A program made the position numbers and the translations under genes. Under the pieces are notes generated by a model that was not told where the DNA came from, did no database searches, and saw only the letters and a list, made by a program, of their open reading frames with translations. Positions 62,093-64,000 of a stretch of DNA of 64,000 nt are shown one piece after another. Each line of letters opens with the position of its first letter. Positions within the stretch are counted from its first letter, which is position 1. Origin of the DNA: Ovis canadensis (lineage: Eukaryota > Chordata > Mammalia > Artiodactyla > Bovidae); the NCBI RefSeq assembly GCF_042477335.2, contig NC_091263.1, positions 72,100,501 to 72,164,500 on the forward strand, in the 5' to 3' direction.

Positions 62093-62870
62093 GCTATTCA
62101 GACTAATGACAGCCCCCAGATGCCCATCTTCTAATCCCCAGAACCTGTCATTATGTTACCTTACGTGGCAAAAGGGAATTTGCACATGTGATTAAATTAA
62201 AGATTTTGAGATGAGGTTATCTAAGTAAGTTCAATGGAATGCAGGAGATCAAATCAGTTAATCCTAAAGGAAATCAACCCTGAATATTCATTGGAAGGAC
62301 TTGATGCTGAGGTTGAAGCTCCAGTACTTTGGCCACCTGATGCGGAGAGCTGATTTATGAAGACCCTGATGCTGGACAAGATTGAGGGCAGGAGGAGAAG
62401 GGGCAACAGAGGACGAGATGGTTGGATGGCATCACCGACTCAGTGGACATGAACTTGAGCAAACTCTGGGAGATGGTGAAGGACAGGGCAGCCTGGCATG
62501 CTGCAGTCCATGGGGTCACAAAGAGCTGGGCAAGACTGAATGACTAAACAACTACAACAATCACAAGCGTGTTTTATGTAAGAGGGAGGCAGAAAGGTCA
62601 GAATCAGTGAGAGAGATCTGAAGTCACTCCACTATGGGCTTTGAAGAGGGAGCATCAGACTCATGCCGAGGAATGCAGGCAGCCTCTAGAAGCTCGAAGA
62701 GACAAGGAACTGAGTCCTCCTCTAGAGCCTGCAATGCAGCGCTGCTGACGCCTAGGTTTCAGCCGTGTAACGCTCATTTCAGACTCCTCACCTCCAGAGC
62801 TTTAAGAGAGTGAATTTGTGTGGTTTTAAACCACTGTGGTGATGTGTTACAGCAGCAGTAAGAAACTGAT
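62093..62870 (+). mobile_element. MLT1-type MaLR LTR, split by BovB
   Basis: CTAATCCCCAGAACCTGTCA and TTACGTGGCAAAAGGGAATT (62093-62235), then AAGAGGGAGGCAGAAAGGTC through GTGTTACAGCAGCAGTAAGA (62563-62870) are the two halves of an ancient solitary MaLR LTR. No internal genes remain. Confidence 0.85.
62240..62560 (+). mobile_element. BovB LINE 3' fragment inside MLT1
   Basis: AGGAGATCAAATCAGTTAAT to GAATGACTAAACAACTACAA, plus-strand BovB end. Confidence 0.92.
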
Positions 62871-63054
62871 GCGAATGATAACGACTGCAGCAATGGCACG
62901 CGTGCACCTCTTTTCATGGATTAGCTCATTTAGTCCTTGCAAGGATCCCAGAGGTGGGAGCTGTTTATCCCATGTCACTGAGGAGAAGAAGGAGGCCCAA
63001 GAGGTTAAATGACATGACAAAGGGCGTTTGCCACCCAGTAAGTAATGGACCAGT

Positions 63055-63150
63055 GTTCTTCCCTGGAGACTCGGAAGGACAGAGGAGCCTGGGGGGCCAC
63101 AGTCCGTGGGCTCACAAAGAATCGGATGCAACTGAGCGAATAAGCATGAA
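63055..63150 (+). mobile_element. Bov-tA SINE tail
   Basis: GACAGAGGAGCCTGGGGGGC and AGAATCGGATGCAACTGAGC match the Bov-tA 3' end. Confidence 0.75.
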
Positions 63151-63414
63151 TGTATACACAAGCGATGGATCGCAGCGTCAAAAAATAACTCAAAGACAGA
63201 GAGTTATTTATTTGCTTGCTATTTACCTGTAAAGAGAAGAAGAATCTTTAGTTTCTTTGCCAGCCGGCCACTGTGAGTGAGGCTGGTCAGCGTTCTGATC
63301 TTCCGCTGATAGAAAGACAGAACATTTAGTTGTTTATGGGTGCCCCAGAAGACCTGGAGAGTTTAGCTTTCTCTGTGCGAGGCCCGTCAGCGTCCTTGCC
63401 ACCATCTCCATGTT

Positions 63415-63648
63415 CATCGTTGCTGTTGTTCAGTCCATAAGCTGTGTCCAACTCTTTCTGACCCCAGGGACTGCAGCACGCCAGGCTTCCCTGTCCTTCA
63501 CCATCTCCCGGAGCTTGCTCAAACTCATGCCCATTGAGTCGGTGAAGCCATCCAATCATCTCATCCTCTGTCACCCCCTTCTCCTCCTGCCTTCAATCTT
63601 TCCAAGCATCAGGGTCTTTTCTAATGAGTCGGCTCCTCGCTTGTTCAT
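63415..63648 (-). mobile_element. BovB LINE 3' end fragment
   Basis: Reversed terminus: GTTGTTCAGTCCATAAGCTG to AGGGTCTTTTCTAATGAGTC. Confidence 0.92.
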
Positions 63649-63942
63649 TAGACAGGTTTGTACTATCACCCTTATCTGAAGTCCTCTCTACTGTGGCATC
63701 CAGCCTGATTTCAGTTGCCTTTCAAGCCATTTCAGTCACCAGGAGCAAACCAATGAGTCTCCCCGATGCCCCCAGCCCCTGCACACATCCACGTCTGGAG
63801 AAGCACAGAAACCTTAATCTGGATTGACCAGAATACCCTCCTGGCACTCCAACCATTTTTCACATACTCCGTTCCTCAAATTTTCCTCTTCCTTTTATGC
63901 TTTCCAAATGTCTGGGTCTGTCTAGAATTGCCTTCCTCTAAG

Positions 63943-64000
63943 GGGCTTCCCTGGGGGCTCAGAAGGTAAAGAATCGGCCTGCAGTGCAGGAGACCCAGCT
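63943..64000 (+). mobile_element. Bov-tA SINE head, cut by window edge
   Basis: GGCTTCCCTGGGGGCTCAGA to CAGTGCAGGAGACCCAGCT, the tRNA-like head running off the right end. Confidence 0.85.

Overview
This is a vertebrate nuclear window from a ruminant, probably cattle or a close bovid. The evidence is the repeat content: many BovB (RTE) LINE fragments and Bov-tA tRNA-derived SINEs, older cetartiodactyl CHR-type SINEs, and still older L1, HAL1, MIR, MER5 and MLT1 elements. There are no prokaryote-style genes. The coding sequence consists of spliced exons, all on the minus strand, from two genes.

Gene 1 is a complete CCDC174, coding span 61153 down to 41108. I could place all 11 coding exons with GT-AG boundaries and consistent phases. 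They sum to 1404 coding bases, 467 residues, which as I recall is the length of the human protein. It starts in a CpG island (about 60560-61300) preceded by six spaced copies of a YY1-type motif. Gene 2, about 10.2 kb further along the same strand, is C3orf20 (FAM194-domain family). Its first coding exon is at 30410-30881 and eight more exons run leftward to 3381. The gene leaves the window on the left, and one short exon between 15759 and 24686 is predicted from a phase mismatch but was not found. As I remember it, the order CCDC174 then C3orf20 in the same orientation matches human 3p25; this window is inverted relative to that.

Layout from left to right: 1-3380 intron or unknown sequence with Bov-tA SINEs; 3381-15758 C3orf20 exons of the FAM194 region, separated by HAL1, BovB and L1 insertions; 16215-20340 an antisense L1 broken up by CHR SINEs and a BovB; 21045-23577 the longest BovB; 24687-30881 the N-terminal C3orf20 exons; 30882-41107 intergenic or 5' noncoding DNA with L1, BovB, an unexplained open frame (38033-38618) and a CTCF-like site; 41108-61153 CCDC174 with repeat-rich introns; 61154-64000 promoter and upstream DNA with MIR, MLT1 and BovB.

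The most interesting signals are in CCDC174. Three separate local duplications each carry a splice site of this gene: a 170-bp perfect copy of exon 8 placed out of order upstream of exon 7, an 81-bp tandem copy of the exon 8 acceptor, and a roughly 101-bp tandem copy of the exon 10 donor. Using any of the copies would introduce a premature stop. Others are the YY1 array with a possible uORF, a 66-bp-stem inverted repeat in intron 3, and two CTCF-like motifs pointing away from each other. I found no novel operon-like or defence-like system. Repeat boundaries are estimates from reading the sequence, usually good to about 10-30 bases.
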